Assembly (NCBI GenBank): GCA_016124585.1
Contig: WGNL01000007.1
Coordinates: 1-64,000 of the forward strand
DNA from: Bacteroidota bacterium
GTDB taxonomy: Bacteria > Bacteroidota > Bacteroidia > Chitinophagales > Saprospiraceae
DNA: 64,000 nucleotides
Reading direction: 5' to 3'
Within the stretch, counting starts at the first letter, position 1; every line of letters begins with the position of its first letter. Positions 9,860 to 17,960 of the stretch are shown here, in pieces. The notes under the pieces were generated by a model. That model did not search any database. It saw nothing but the letters and a program-made list of their open reading frames with translations, and was not told the DNA's origin. The translations under genes and the position numbers were made by a program.

Positions 9860-9922
9860 CATAAATAATTAAACAGCCCTGTTAGGGTTCTGAACCCTAA
9901 CAGGGCTGTTTAATTATTTATG
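9860..9922. terminator. 31-bp perfect inverted repeat, two-way terminator
   Basis: The arms 9860-9890 and 9892-9922 are perfectly complementary. They contain CAGCCCTGTTAGGGTTC flanked by TAAATAATTAAA, so T-rich sequence follows the GC core on both strands. It lies between convergent genes ending at 9846 and 9935. Confidence 0.85.
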
Positions 9923-9934
9923 AAAATGTAAGAC

Positions 9935-11227
9935 TTATTCAATCTCCATCCCCAACCATTTCTCCAGCGTCGTCACCAATTTTTCCCGCTCAGCTTTCGT
10001 CATGTTTTTGATTCTCGCCCCAGCGTGGCTGGTTTTTGGCATAAAAAAGAAGACAGCGTTGGTCTTGCCGCTGGGTCGAACTGCCGTTGCCGACCAAGTA
10101 TCCGAATCCCCGTTGATGTAGATGAAATTGTTGCCCCAATCGTTGAGCCAGTTGGCCACTTTCTTGGGCAGTTCTCCATTGAAATGCTTCTCTACCTTGC
10201 CCGGCATGAACACAGCGCTTGGGTGCGGTGACATCGGCAGCGCCTTCAACAAACCCTTGAAATCCTCGGTGCGGTAGCCGTAGTAGCCCATCTCGTCGCC
10301 GGCTTGGTAGTAGTGCGAGGAGTAGCCTGCGATTTGTTCGTCGGAGAAAAACCCGAGGTCGGACACAGCGAGAAAGTTCGCAATCGTGCTGTCCAGCGGC
10401 ATTTTATCGTCGGGGATTTTGGAGCAGTCGTTCCCCATTTGCCAGAAAGAAAACTGGTATTCCAACACTGCATACTCGAACGCCTGCTCGAAACTCAGGT
10501 AGGTAAATTTTAGACCTGCACCTTGCGCAAACCAGTGGAGTTTGCTCAAAACCTCCTGTCGATTTTTCAGCAAACGCATCTGCACAGCCTTGATTTTCGC
10601 TCGGCACTCAGGTGTCCCAACGGTGTCAAGGAAAGCGTAAATACGGGGTTCTTCCAACGATTGGTTGAGCGGAGCAACGTAGGGAACGGCCACATCCACA
10701 TCAGCAGGGTAAAAATAGCGGTAGTAAATCGTCGTTTGCCCGCCTTTGCTGATGCCCGTGCTGAGCCATTTCCCCTTGTAGATTTCCCGGAAAATCTGGT
10801 TGATGTGGTGAAGGTCGGCAGTCTCCTGCTCCAAATTTAGGTATTGATAATCAAGCGGTTCTAGCTTGCTGTCGCCGAAATAGCGGTGCTCCACATCGAG
10901 TTGGTTGCCCTTGAGCAAGGTACTGAGTTCGTAGATGCGGTTGCTGGGCCGCTGGTAGCCTTCCGTGCAGATGATGGTCGGGCGGTCGAAGCCGCTGTGC
11001 GTCAGGAAAACCTTTTGGTAAAAAAAGCCTTTTTCGGGGTGTTGATGGTCAATCGGCTGCCGGACTTTCAGTTCGTAGGCAGCCTGAAACCCATCTGGTG
11101 TGTCAATTTTTTTAAAGCTGACATCCGGCAGATTGAAAAGTGCAGCTTCGAGGTTGTTGGTGGCATTTTGCGCCAGCAGAAAAGTTGTACAGCAAAAAAA
11201 AGTAAATACTGTGAGTAAATGCTTCAT
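9935..11227 (-). CDS. Secreted S37/S28-type serine peptidase (tripeptidyl aminopeptidase-like)
   Basis: This 430-residue protein has a signal peptide (MKHLLTVFTFFCCTTFLLAQ) and an alpha/beta-hydrolase fold. The nucleophile elbow is GISKGG (STGISKGGQTT, residue ~150). The acid lies in YINGDSDTWSA (~378) and the His in KTSHAGARI (~404). The pattern, including EGYQRP and VEHRYFGDS, matches the PS-10/S37 and S28 families, which remove short N-terminal peptides, often after proline. It is probably periplasmic or extracellular, as there is no sorting domain. An in-frame ATG two codons earlier (11233) is an equal start candidate. The adjacent same-strand membrane dipeptidase suggests a peptide-scavenging pair. 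Confidence 0.8.
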   Translation of the reverse strand: MKHLLTVFTFFCCTTFLLAQNATNNLEAALFNLPDVSFKKIDTPDGFQAAYELKVRQPIDHQHPEKGFFYQKVFLTHSGFDRPTIICTEGYQRPSNRIYELSTLLKGNQLDVEHRYFGDSKLEPLDYQYLNLEQETADLHHINQIFREIYKGKWLSTGISKGGQTTIYYRYFYPADVDVAVPYVAPLNQSLEEPRIYAFLDTVGTPECRAKIKAVQMRLLKNRQEVLSKLHWFAQGAGLKFTYLSFEQAFEYAVLEYQFSFWQMGNDCSKIPDDKMPLDSTIANFLAVSDLGFFSDEQIAGYSSHYYQAGDEMGYYGYRTEDFKGLLKALPMSPHPSAVFMPGKVEKHFNGELPKKVANWLNDWGNNFIYINGDSDTWSATAVRPSGKTNAVFFFMPKTSHAGARIKNMTKAEREKLVTTLEKWLGMEIE

Positions 11228-11280
11228 TATCATTGGATTGTTGAATTGTTAGTTTGGTAAATGATTTTGGAATTAGCTTC

Positions 11281-12507
11281 TCAATTTTTAGCTACCCGTT
11301 CCACTTCCCGCCAAACACGGAAGAGGTTTTTGTAGCAAATTTTAGCAATGTCTTCTTCGGTGTAGCCTCGTTTCAGCAACACATAAATCAAGTTGGGGTA
11401 GGCGGAAACGTCCTTCAGGCCTGTTGGAAGTGAATCGCCAACACCATCAAAATCAGAACCAAGGCCCACGTGGTCTATCCCAGCGAGTTTGACAGCGTGG
11501 TCAATGTGATTGGCCACCATCTCCACATCAGCGAAGAGGGAATCCCGGTTTTCTTCGGTAAAAATTTTGATAAGTGGCTTGGCGTCCTCGTCCTCCTCCT
11601 TCAGGCCCTTGGCCTCCAGCATTGCCAACATCTTGGCACGCATGGCTTCTCGGCTTTTTACAACACGCCCGTCAAGGAAGGTAGAACCGAAATTTATCAT
11701 GATGACCCCACCGTTTTTCCCCAAGGTTTGAATCATGTCGTCGCTCATATTTCGGTGAAAATCAGGGGTGTAAGAGCGACATGAAGAGTGCGAGGCAATG
11801 ACCGGGGCTTTCGATACGCCAATGGCTTGGTAAAATGCCGCATCGCTGACATGCGAAATATCCACCATGATGCCGAGTCGGTTCATCTCCAAAACTACCT
11901 CCCGCCCAAATGGACTGAGGCCATTGTTAGTGCGGGTAGTGTCATAGCTGGAATCGCAAATGAGGTTGTCTTTGCCGTGGGTGAGGGTGATGTAACGGAT
12001 GCCGCTTTGGTGAAAATAGGCGAGGTCGCTGGTCTTGAGAATCGGGGCGCCATTTTCCATGCCCATGGGGAGGGAGATTTTACCAGCGGCAAAGTTTTTT
12101 TCAATTTCATCAGGCGAAAAGGCAAGGCCGAATTTATCGGGGTGCATGGTGGTAATCCCGACAACCATGCCCATGAGGGAATCAGCCAAGGATTTGCCCC
12201 CGTCCGGTTGAAGCTGGTAGCTGGATGGGATGTAAATGGACATGAATGGGGCGCTCAACCCACCTTTTTTTGCTCGGACGTAATCAAAATCGCCCTCATC
12301 CGTTTGAATGGGCAGGCCAGTGAACTCTTTCGTAAGTCGAAAGTTTTTTACCGAAAGCCGATAGGGTAGGTCAACATGCCCATCCACGATGATAAAACGG
12401 TGCGCCAATTCGTCTGCCTGTTTGCGAAGCAATTCGTCTGTAACGGGTGTTTGCGCTAAAAGGCTGATTGTCAGGCAGCTAAGTAGGAGGATGAATGTTT
12501 TTTTCAT
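11281..12507 (-). CDS. Membrane dipeptidase (peptidase M19)
   Basis: The 408-residue protein has a signal peptide (MKKTFILLLSCLTISLLAQ) and the renal-dipeptidase metal ligands. These are HVD in IVDGHVDLPY (~43), Glu in GMENGAPIL, His in VDISHVSDAAF, His in VIASHSSCRSY and Asp in GLGSDFDGVG. It hydrolyses dipeptides, including those with D-residues, using a binuclear zinc site. It is located 54 bp upstream of the S37/S28-type peptidase on the same strand, probably as one operon feeding amino acids from exported proteolysis. Confidence 0.93.
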   Translation of the reverse strand: MKKTFILLLSCLTISLLAQTPVTDELLRKQADELAHRFIIVDGHVDLPYRLSVKNFRLTKEFTGLPIQTDEGDFDYVRAKKGGLSAPFMSIYIPSSYQLQPDGGKSLADSLMGMVVGITTMHPDKFGLAFSPDEIEKNFAAGKISLPMGMENGAPILKTSDLAYFHQSGIRYITLTHGKDNLICDSSYDTTRTNNGLSPFGREVVLEMNRLGIMVDISHVSDAAFYQAIGVSKAPVIASHSSCRSYTPDFHRNMSDDMIQTLGKNGGVIMINFGSTFLDGRVVKSREAMRAKMLAMLEAKGLKEEDEDAKPLIKIFTEENRDSLFADVEMVANHIDHAVKLAGIDHVGLGSDFDGVGDSLPTGLKDVSAYPNLIYVLLKRGYTEEDIAKICYKNLFRVWREVERVAKN

Positions 12508-12585
12508 CGTAAAACGGGTTTGTTAGCGGGAAAGTTAATGAGTTTGGTCGAAAAGCAGACCGGGATGTTAACACTGCCTTAGAAT

Positions 12586-12613
12586 TTTGGGCAGCCAAAG
12601 CTTCTTATTTTTG
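12586..12613 (+). promoter_or_regulatory. Candidate Bacteroidota promoter
   Basis: TTTG at 12586-12589 and TATTTTTG at 12606-12613 are 16 nt apart, close to the phylum consensus. The predicted start near 12620 gives a ~65-nt leader for the PKD/OmpA gene at 12685. Confidence 0.45.
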
Positions 12614-12684
12614 CCCAAATCGCTAGTTCAGGTTCGACGCTCCGAACTTTAGTCTTTTTACTTTTTACATTGCACAGTTGATAG

Positions 12685-14613
12685 ATGAATTTGAAATCTC
12701 CCTTCTTTTTTGCCATTATTTTTCTTTGCTCCGCAATGGGCAGGTTGCATGCCTCACCTGCCAATGATCATTGCTCGAAGGCAATGTGGCTGAAAGACGT
12801 GACGAATTATTGCAGCTCACCTCGCCAGTTTACCAACTTCGATGCAACGCCGGGAGGCCCAGACCCCGCCAATTGCTTCCCACCTTATATTAACGATACG
12901 GACAATGATGTTTGGTTCAAGTTCACTGCCGTGGCCACCGTTGTGAACATCAGCGTAATTGGTGCTATTCGGAACAACCCAGGTGGCACTTTGCAATACC
13001 CTCAATTTGTACTTTACAGGGGCGATTGCAGTGCGCTGTATGAAATTGGGTGTATCTCGGATGGCCAAGGTTACAATATCGTCGAGACTTTTATCGGGAA
13101 TTTGTCTGTAGGTGCAACTTATTTCCTTCGGGTGGATGGCCGTAACAACAAAACTGGCACTTTCCAGCTTTGCATCAACAATTTTAATCCCGTGCCATCG
13201 CCTTCTTCGGACTGTTCCACGGCGGTGGTACTTTGTGATAAATCCAGTTTCAATGTGCCAAGCATGAGCAATGCTGGCCGCAATACTTCTGAATTGCCGA
13301 GGGGAATCTGCGTGCCGGAGGAATCGCAGTCTGCTTGGTACAAATGGACCTGTGAGGAGTCTGGCCAGCTCAGCTTCACCTTAAAGCCCAACAACCCCAG
13401 TGACGACCTTGATTTTGTGCTTTTTTTGTTGCCAAATGGCGTGAATGATTGCGACATGAAAATCCCTGTTCGGTGCATGGCTGCTGGAGAAAACCTTGGT
13501 GCGCCTTATTCTACCTGGCGGCGCTGCTCCGGTGCGACAGGACTTTCTGCCAGTTCGACCGACATTGTGGAAGAGCAGGGCTGTGATGAAAACAACGATA
13601 ATTTCCTCACGCCACTCCGCATGGAATCAGGCAAAAGCTATGCGTTAATGGTGAACAATTACCAAAATACTGGCAATGGTTTTTCGGTGGAATTCGGTGG
13701 TACGGGCAGTTTCGTGGGGCCAGTGGCACATTTTACTGTAAGCAAGCTCAAGATTCCAGTTGGAGAAAAATTGACAATAAAAAATGCCAGCAGTTTTGCC
13801 GGCGGCATTAAAAACTGGGAGTGGAATTTTGGCGTTGGGGCTAATCCGCAAAAGGCCAAGGGAGCCGGCCCACATGCTGTGACCTATAATTCGGCAGGAA
13901 AAAAGTCCATATCGCTGAGTATTGAAACTGCGAATGGCTGCCAAGTAACGAAGGTCAGGGAAATTCAAGTGACGGAGGCACCGCCCCCGCCTCCACCTGC
14001 TCCAAAACCGGAAAAAGCTAAGCCCAAACCTGCACCGCCACCCAAAGTAGAACCTGAACCACGTACACCGATTGTAGAGCCAGAATTGCCACCTGCCCCA
14101 CCTGTCGAGCCGGATTTTACGGAAAGCACTGCTGATTCTGTAGCTGACGAACAAGAACCTAGTCCTTTGATGGATGAACAGCTTGAAACAGAGCCAAAGG
14201 AATCGGTGTCTGTTGAGGAATCTGGTATGGTGGATTCTGACACCACAATGGTCATGGTCACATACGATGTGGAATACGTGGCTACGATTTACTTCAAAGC
14301 GGATTCTTTCGCATTGGAGGAAAAAGATTTTGAGACCCTGAGCCAAGTTGTTGATATGCTGGAAGAAAATCCGAAGCAGATAGCACTAGTTGAAGGACAC
14401 ACCAATAATATTCCTTCAAATGAATATTGTGAAAAATTGGGCAAAGCACGTGCTGACTCCGTAATTGACTACCTGACCAGCAAGGGCGTTGACAGTCAGC
14501 GACTTACACGGAAAGTGATGGGCAAAAAACATGTTGTCACGAAGGACATCAGCCATCCTAGCCGACGACGCAACCAGCGGGTGGAGGTGAAACTGCTGCT
14601 AAAACAAGAGTGA
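12685..14613 (+). CDS. PKD- and OmpA-domain envelope protein
   Basis: The 642-residue protein starts with a signal peptide cut near LHASPAND. Two Cys-containing beta-sandwich regions follow (~25-165 and ~170-340), resembling the PPC-like domains of Bacteroidota surface proteins. After them come a PKD-like domain (~345-430, WEWNFG and HAVTYNSAG), a Pro/Lys/Glu linker (~430-520) and a C-terminal OmpA domain (~528-642, IALVEGHTNNIPSNEYCEKLGKARA and SRRRNQRVEV). The OmpA domain would bind peptidoglycan, so the beta domains probably project from the outer membrane (inference). It is not a T9SS cargo, since it lacks the sorting domain. Confidence 0.85.
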   Translation: MNLKSPFFFAIIFLCSAMGRLHASPANDHCSKAMWLKDVTNYCSSPRQFTNFDATPGGPDPANCFPPYINDTDNDVWFKFTAVATVVNISVIGAIRNNPGGTLQYPQFVLYRGDCSALYEIGCISDGQGYNIVETFIGNLSVGATYFLRVDGRNNKTGTFQLCINNFNPVPSPSSDCSTAVVLCDKSSFNVPSMSNAGRNTSELPRGICVPEESQSAWYKWTCEESGQLSFTLKPNNPSDDLDFVLFLLPNGVNDCDMKIPVRCMAAGENLGAPYSTWRRCSGATGLSASSTDIVEEQGCDENNDNFLTPLRMESGKSYALMVNNYQNTGNGFSVEFGGTGSFVGPVAHFTVSKLKIPVGEKLTIKNASSFAGGIKNWEWNFGVGANPQKAKGAGPHAVTYNSAGKKSISLSIETANGCQVTKVREIQVTEAPPPPPPAPKPEKAKPKPAPPPKVEPEPRTPIVEPELPPAPPVEPDFTESTADSVADEQEPSPLMDEQLETEPKESVSVEESGMVDSDTTMVMVTYDVEYVATIYFKADSFALEEKDFETLSQVVDMLEENPKQIALVEGHTNNIPSNEYCEKLGKARADSVIDYLTSKGVDSQRLTRKVMGKKHVVTKDISHPSRRRNQRVEVKLLLKQE

Positions 14614-14615
14614 TA

Positions 14616-14752
14616 CGATTGCGGATTTTTAGTTGCGGATTTCGGATTGGTGCAGATGACATGTTTCCAAAAATTACCTTTGCCCGAAAATTCAATTAGG
14701 GTGAAGGGTTGAGGTAATTACTGCCGCAATTTGCCACCCGCAATCCGCAATC
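14616..14752. repeat. ATTGCGGATT-type inverted repeats between genes
   Basis: Words GATTGCGGATT (14618-14628) and GTTGCGGATTTCGGATT recur in inverted form as CCCGCAATCCGCAATC (~14737-14752). They flank a TACCTTTG box (14675-14682) that could be the promoter of the following gene. Related words occur inside the amidase gene (8663-8705), so this looks like a dispersed low-complexity repeat. Confidence 0.5.
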
Positions 14753-14755
14753 AAA

Positions 14756-15442
14756 ATGCCCAACGCAGGTCTGTCCATTCTCGCCGTTACTTTGGCCTAT
14801 TGTATCTATTATTTTGCTTGGAATTCCGTTTCGCTTCGCAAATATTTCGATAAAAAATTTGGTGTTGAACCTGCCAAAATCAAGTGGATTTACTTCATCC
14901 GCTGGCAGGGTGTATTCTTTTTTGGCATAGTGCCGCTGGTGATTTGCATAGTGCAAGGCATTGATTTACAATCAGTTGGCCTCAGTTTTAAAAATCCTGC
15001 TCCGACCCTGCTATGGACGCTAGGCCTCAGTGTCGTGGTCATCTTGCTCAACTATTTCGCTGCCCGCTCTGCCGATAACCTGGCCATGTACCCAATGATT
15101 CGAACTGCGGTGCCTTGGCCTGCTAGCCTACGCATCAATAGTTATTTGACTTGGGCGGCCTACCTCTTGGCCTACGAATTTGCTTTCCGAGGGTTTCTGT
15201 TTTTTACTTGCCTGGAAGTGATGAGCCTGCCACTTGCCATTGCCGTGAATATTGCACTCTACGTCCTCGTCCATATCGCCAAGGGCTGGAAAGAAGCAGT
15301 GGGAGCTGTGCCGCTCGGCGTTGTACTATGCCTGCTCACCGAGCAGACTGGCACCATCTGGATTGCCTTCTTGGTGCATGTGGCGATGGCTTGGGGGAAT
15401 GAGGGCTGGTCGTATTATTGGACGAGGAAAGGCAGTAAATAA
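14756..15442 (+). CDS. CPBP-family intramembrane glutamic endopeptidase-like protein
   Basis: The 228-residue protein has six to seven membrane helices. The CPBP/CAAX motifs are visible: ExxxR in YEFAFRG (~residue 141), His in LVHIAKG (~170) and the last-helix FLVHVAMAWGNE (~210). The usual EE pair of motif 1 is reduced to YE, but the catalytic Glu and Arg are kept. Family members cleave in or near the membrane; the substrate is unknown. The ATG at 14756 is the first in frame. Confidence 0.8.
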   Translation: MPNAGLSILAVTLAYCIYYFAWNSVSLRKYFDKKFGVEPAKIKWIYFIRWQGVFFFGIVPLVICIVQGIDLQSVGLSFKNPAPTLLWTLGLSVVVILLNYFAARSADNLAMYPMIRTAVPWPASLRINSYLTWAAYLLAYEFAFRGFLFFTCLEVMSLPLAIAVNIALYVLVHIAKGWKEAVGAVPLGVVLCLLTEQTGTIWIAFLVHVAMAWGNEGWSYYWTRKGSK

Positions 15443-15480
15443 AGGAATTTCCAATTTATTGTAAAATTGTCGTTCTGCTG

Positions 15481-15614
15481 TGCGCCGCTTTTTTCATCGT
15501 GAAACGACCTGTACTCGTCATGCAGAAAGTCCTACTATCCGCCGCTTTCCCTCACTGCGTGGACAGTTCCCTCACGGCAGTGACAGGTCGTTTCACGATG
15601 ACAAAAGCGGTGCA
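15481..15614. mobile_element. MITE-like 134-bp hairpin element
   Basis: The ends 15481-15512 and 15583-15614 are inverted repeats matching at 30 of 32 positions (core CATCGTGAAACGACCTGT). Inside lie a second short inverted repeat (CACTGCGTG with CACGGCAGTG) and a direct repeat TTCCCTCAC. There is no ORF. It could be a non-autonomous transposon-like element or a structured RNA; no target-site duplication is obvious. Confidence 0.5.
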
Positions 15615-15762
15615 TAGCTGGGAAATAAGGCATAACCAAGGTACATTCCAAACAGTATAATCTCAAGAAACATTTCAAAACCTTTCACAGGCTTGCAGGT
15701 GAAACTGGATGCCTACAATTTGTAGGTGTTAACCATTTTACTCACCTTTAAATTTTTTGTAC

Positions 15763-16113
15763 ATGAAGAAGTTGTTTTTTCTGCTGCTCTTTGCGCTGCC
15801 GATGGCCATTGGCTTTGCCATGCCACCTGTAGCTACACTTGACTGCACCTGTGATGCGCCGACCAACGTACACAAGACCAGCTACACTACCACTTCCGCT
15901 ACTTTCTCTTGGACGGCGGTAAGTGGGGCTACTGGCTACAAAGTGAAGTACGTGCGCCAATCCGATGCCTACGCTAGCCCGGAATGGACCACGACCTCCA
16001 CTTCCTACACCTTCACCAGCCTGACCCCAGGTGCCTACAAGTTCTACTTCGCTACGGACTGTGGGGAGGAGGTGTCGGGTTTTATCATTATTGATGATAT
16101 TAATGGTACTTGA
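15763..16113 (+). CDS. Small secreted fibronectin type III domain protein
   Basis: The 116-residue protein has a signal peptide (MKKLFFLLLFALPMAIGFA) and a single fibronectin type III fold. Marks of the fold are APTNVHKTSYTTTSATFSW, then SGATGYKVKYVRQ, and a final TFTSLTPGAYKFYFA. A CTCDAP stretch follows the signal cleavage site. It lacks a T9SS domain and catalytic residues, so a small binding or structural protein in the periplasm or outside is likely. The ATG at 15763 starts the signal peptide; an upstream in-frame TTG (15757) is less likely. A terminator follows 24 bp later. Confidence 0.75.
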   Translation: MKKLFFLLLFALPMAIGFAMPPVATLDCTCDAPTNVHKTSYTTTSATFSWTAVSGATGYKVKYVRQSDAYASPEWTTTSTSYTFTSLTPGAYKFYFATDCGEEVSGFIIIDDINGT

Positions 16114-16135
16114 AAAATCATTGTGAACTGTAAAA

Positions 16136-16168
16136 GTGCAGCCTCTGGTGAGGGGCTGCGCTTTTTTT
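16136..16168 (+). terminator. Terminator after the fibronectin-type gene
   Basis: A GCAGCC/GGCTGC stem (16138-16143 with 16154-16159) is followed by CTTTTTTT. The T-run reaches the stop codon of the convergent gene. Confidence 0.8.
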
Positions 16169-17591
16169 ATTCTAGTTCGGCTATTTTTTCTTTGAGCCAG
16201 GTGATGGAGGCAATGCCTTTGGGTTCCGCTTCTTCTACCTCTTTTTTCAGTTTTTCTAGCGCTTTTTTGTCACCGGGAATAATTTTGGTAAGTTGCTTGG
16301 TGAATTTAATAAGGTTGGTATAGTGGATACGCTTGGCTGCTGAGAAGTCTTTGTGGCGATTTAAGTAGGTGCGGAAGCTGTCCATCATAGAATAAAGAGG
16401 TTCGACTTCATCAATTTCATAATATGTCTGAAGAAGTGTGGCTTTGGAGTTTAGATTATAAGTGAAATCTTCATATTCAATTGTTTGCAATATTTTTAAC
16501 ACTTTGTCATAATTTTTTTGTGAGAAATATACTTGAGCTAAATTAAAAGATACAGTATTCTCTCTCATTGAATCTGGCAGAAACTTTTTATAACTATTTA
16601 TGAAATTTTCCGCCCAATTTGTTTTGCCAAGTCGTGAAGCTGCTACTACAATATTCCTAAAATGCCAAGGCGAGAGTTCGCCATCATTAAATAAAAGTTC
16701 TTTATTTAATAATATTACAAATACATTAAAGTATTCCTCTAAGAATTGTCGACTGCCTTTGTTTACTTTTTTTATGCAATAGTTTAATGCAGCTTGGTAA
16801 AAGAATTCTGCTTCATTTTTTGGGAATAAGTCACTAAATTTCTCAAGAACTTCCATCATCTTGAAGTAATGGTCAATATTTTCAGCATCAACATATGTTA
16901 AATAAATTTTATAATAAACGGCAATTGGGGGCACGTCTTCAAAGCCATATTTCTCAACCTGACTAACAATTTCATCCATTAAGAGCAAATCATACTCATG
17001 CGAGACTAAAATTTTTTGACTAAGGACGGAACATGCAAAACGAAGTTTTTCAGCAATAAAGAATCTATCTAAGTTGTTTAATATTGCTTCTTCGTTTTTC
17101 TTAGTTGTTCTGTCGTGTTCCAATCCTAAAACCTCAAAATAATTTTTTTCTACTTGATATTGAGTTAGATAGTAATTAGCAGTCCGATAAGGTTGTTGGC
17201 TGCTCAACCTCCTAGCTGTCTTCATAGTACTATTGTACAATTTATCCAATTTCTTTTTGGCAACAGCTTCAATTAGAAAAGTGGCTTGGTGTATAGGATT
17301 CTCTTCGTAAATCTGCTGTGCCAAGAAATCCTCTACAAGTTTCAACAAATCGGAGCAGTTTTTGCGAAAAAGCACGTCGTCGTAAGACTCACCTGGATAA
17401 ATTTTTGACCATAGTTCAGGTTTTTCCAAAGCTTCTTGCGATTTTTCGTTGATATGTGAAATAAGCAAATCGAAGAGCAAAACCAAAGCTTCATTCCGGT
17501 TGAAATAAGGGGAAGTCAAAAATTTTTTCAACCTATTTTGCTCATATTTGTCAAAATTGTAAAGTATGGAATAAAGTTTGCTAGTTTGCAT
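16167..17591 (-). CDS. Conserved helical protein of unknown function
   Basis: This 474-residue protein is mostly alpha-helical and rich in Lys, Glu, Leu and Tyr. It has no signal peptide or membrane segment and repeated Y-and-L-rich helical hairpins, resembling a TPR-like solenoid. The start MQTSKLYSILYNFDKYEQNRLKKFL and the phrase LTSPYFNRNEA look like a lineage-specific Bacteroidota family, but I cannot assign a function. It is probably cytoplasmic. It stands alone, convergent with the fibronectin-type gene. Its base composition is more A/T-rich than its neighbours. Confidence 0.75.
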   Translation of the reverse strand: MQTSKLYSILYNFDKYEQNRLKKFLTSPYFNRNEALVLLFDLLISHINEKSQEALEKPELWSKIYPGESYDDVLFRKNCSDLLKLVEDFLAQQIYEENPIHQATFLIEAVAKKKLDKLYNSTMKTARRLSSQQPYRTANYYLTQYQVEKNYFEVLGLEHDRTTKKNEEAILNNLDRFFIAEKLRFACSVLSQKILVSHEYDLLLMDEIVSQVEKYGFEDVPPIAVYYKIYLTYVDAENIDHYFKMMEVLEKFSDLFPKNEAEFFYQAALNYCIKKVNKGSRQFLEEYFNVFVILLNKELLFNDGELSPWHFRNIVVAASRLGKTNWAENFINSYKKFLPDSMRENTVSFNLAQVYFSQKNYDKVLKILQTIEYEDFTYNLNSKATLLQTYYEIDEVEPLYSMMDSFRTYLNRHKDFSAAKRIHYTNLIKFTKQLTKIIPGDKKALEKLKKEVEEAEPKGIASITWLKEKIAELE

Positions 17592-17960
17592 AATCAGAAA
17601 ATCTTTCTAACTTAGAGCCTTGTAACTTCTGACCCCTAAAGGGGAACCTAATTCAACATTTCTTTTGGTTAGGTTCTTGCGTCCCAGTCAGGTTGGAAAT
17701 TCAAATTTTATCAAAAATAGCGAAAAATAAATATCTCACAAACGTATTTTTTAAAGGCGTATTTTTTTGAAACTAGGAATTTGATTATCAAGGTTTTATA
17801 ATTTAGTTGGATTATTCACGAATTTGAATTTTGTTTTCACACCCGGAATTTTTTGTGTTTGTTGGTTTTTGATTTCCGGGTTAGACTTGTACCACGAATT
17901 TAGAACAGCAACTTCGACGGGGAAAAGGCCCGAACAGACTTGAAACACTTTTAATTAGCA
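17592..17960. other. Intergenic region with candidate promoter and inverted repeat
   Basis: This 369-bp A/T-rich region lies between divergent genes. On the plus strand TTTG (17858-17861) and TAGACTTG (17882-17889) are 20 nt apart, a near-consensus promoter for the gene at 17961. A 7-bp inverted repeat CCCGGAA/TTCCGGG (17842-17848 with 17874-17880) straddles the -33 box and could be an operator (inference). Nothing else is recognisable. Confidence 0.4.

Noticed and set aside
13645-14346. 233-codon minus-strand frame opposite the PKD/OmpA gene
   Set aside because: The translation is aromatic and Arg-rich nonsense from the antisense of the Pro-rich linker; the plus-strand gene has clear domains.
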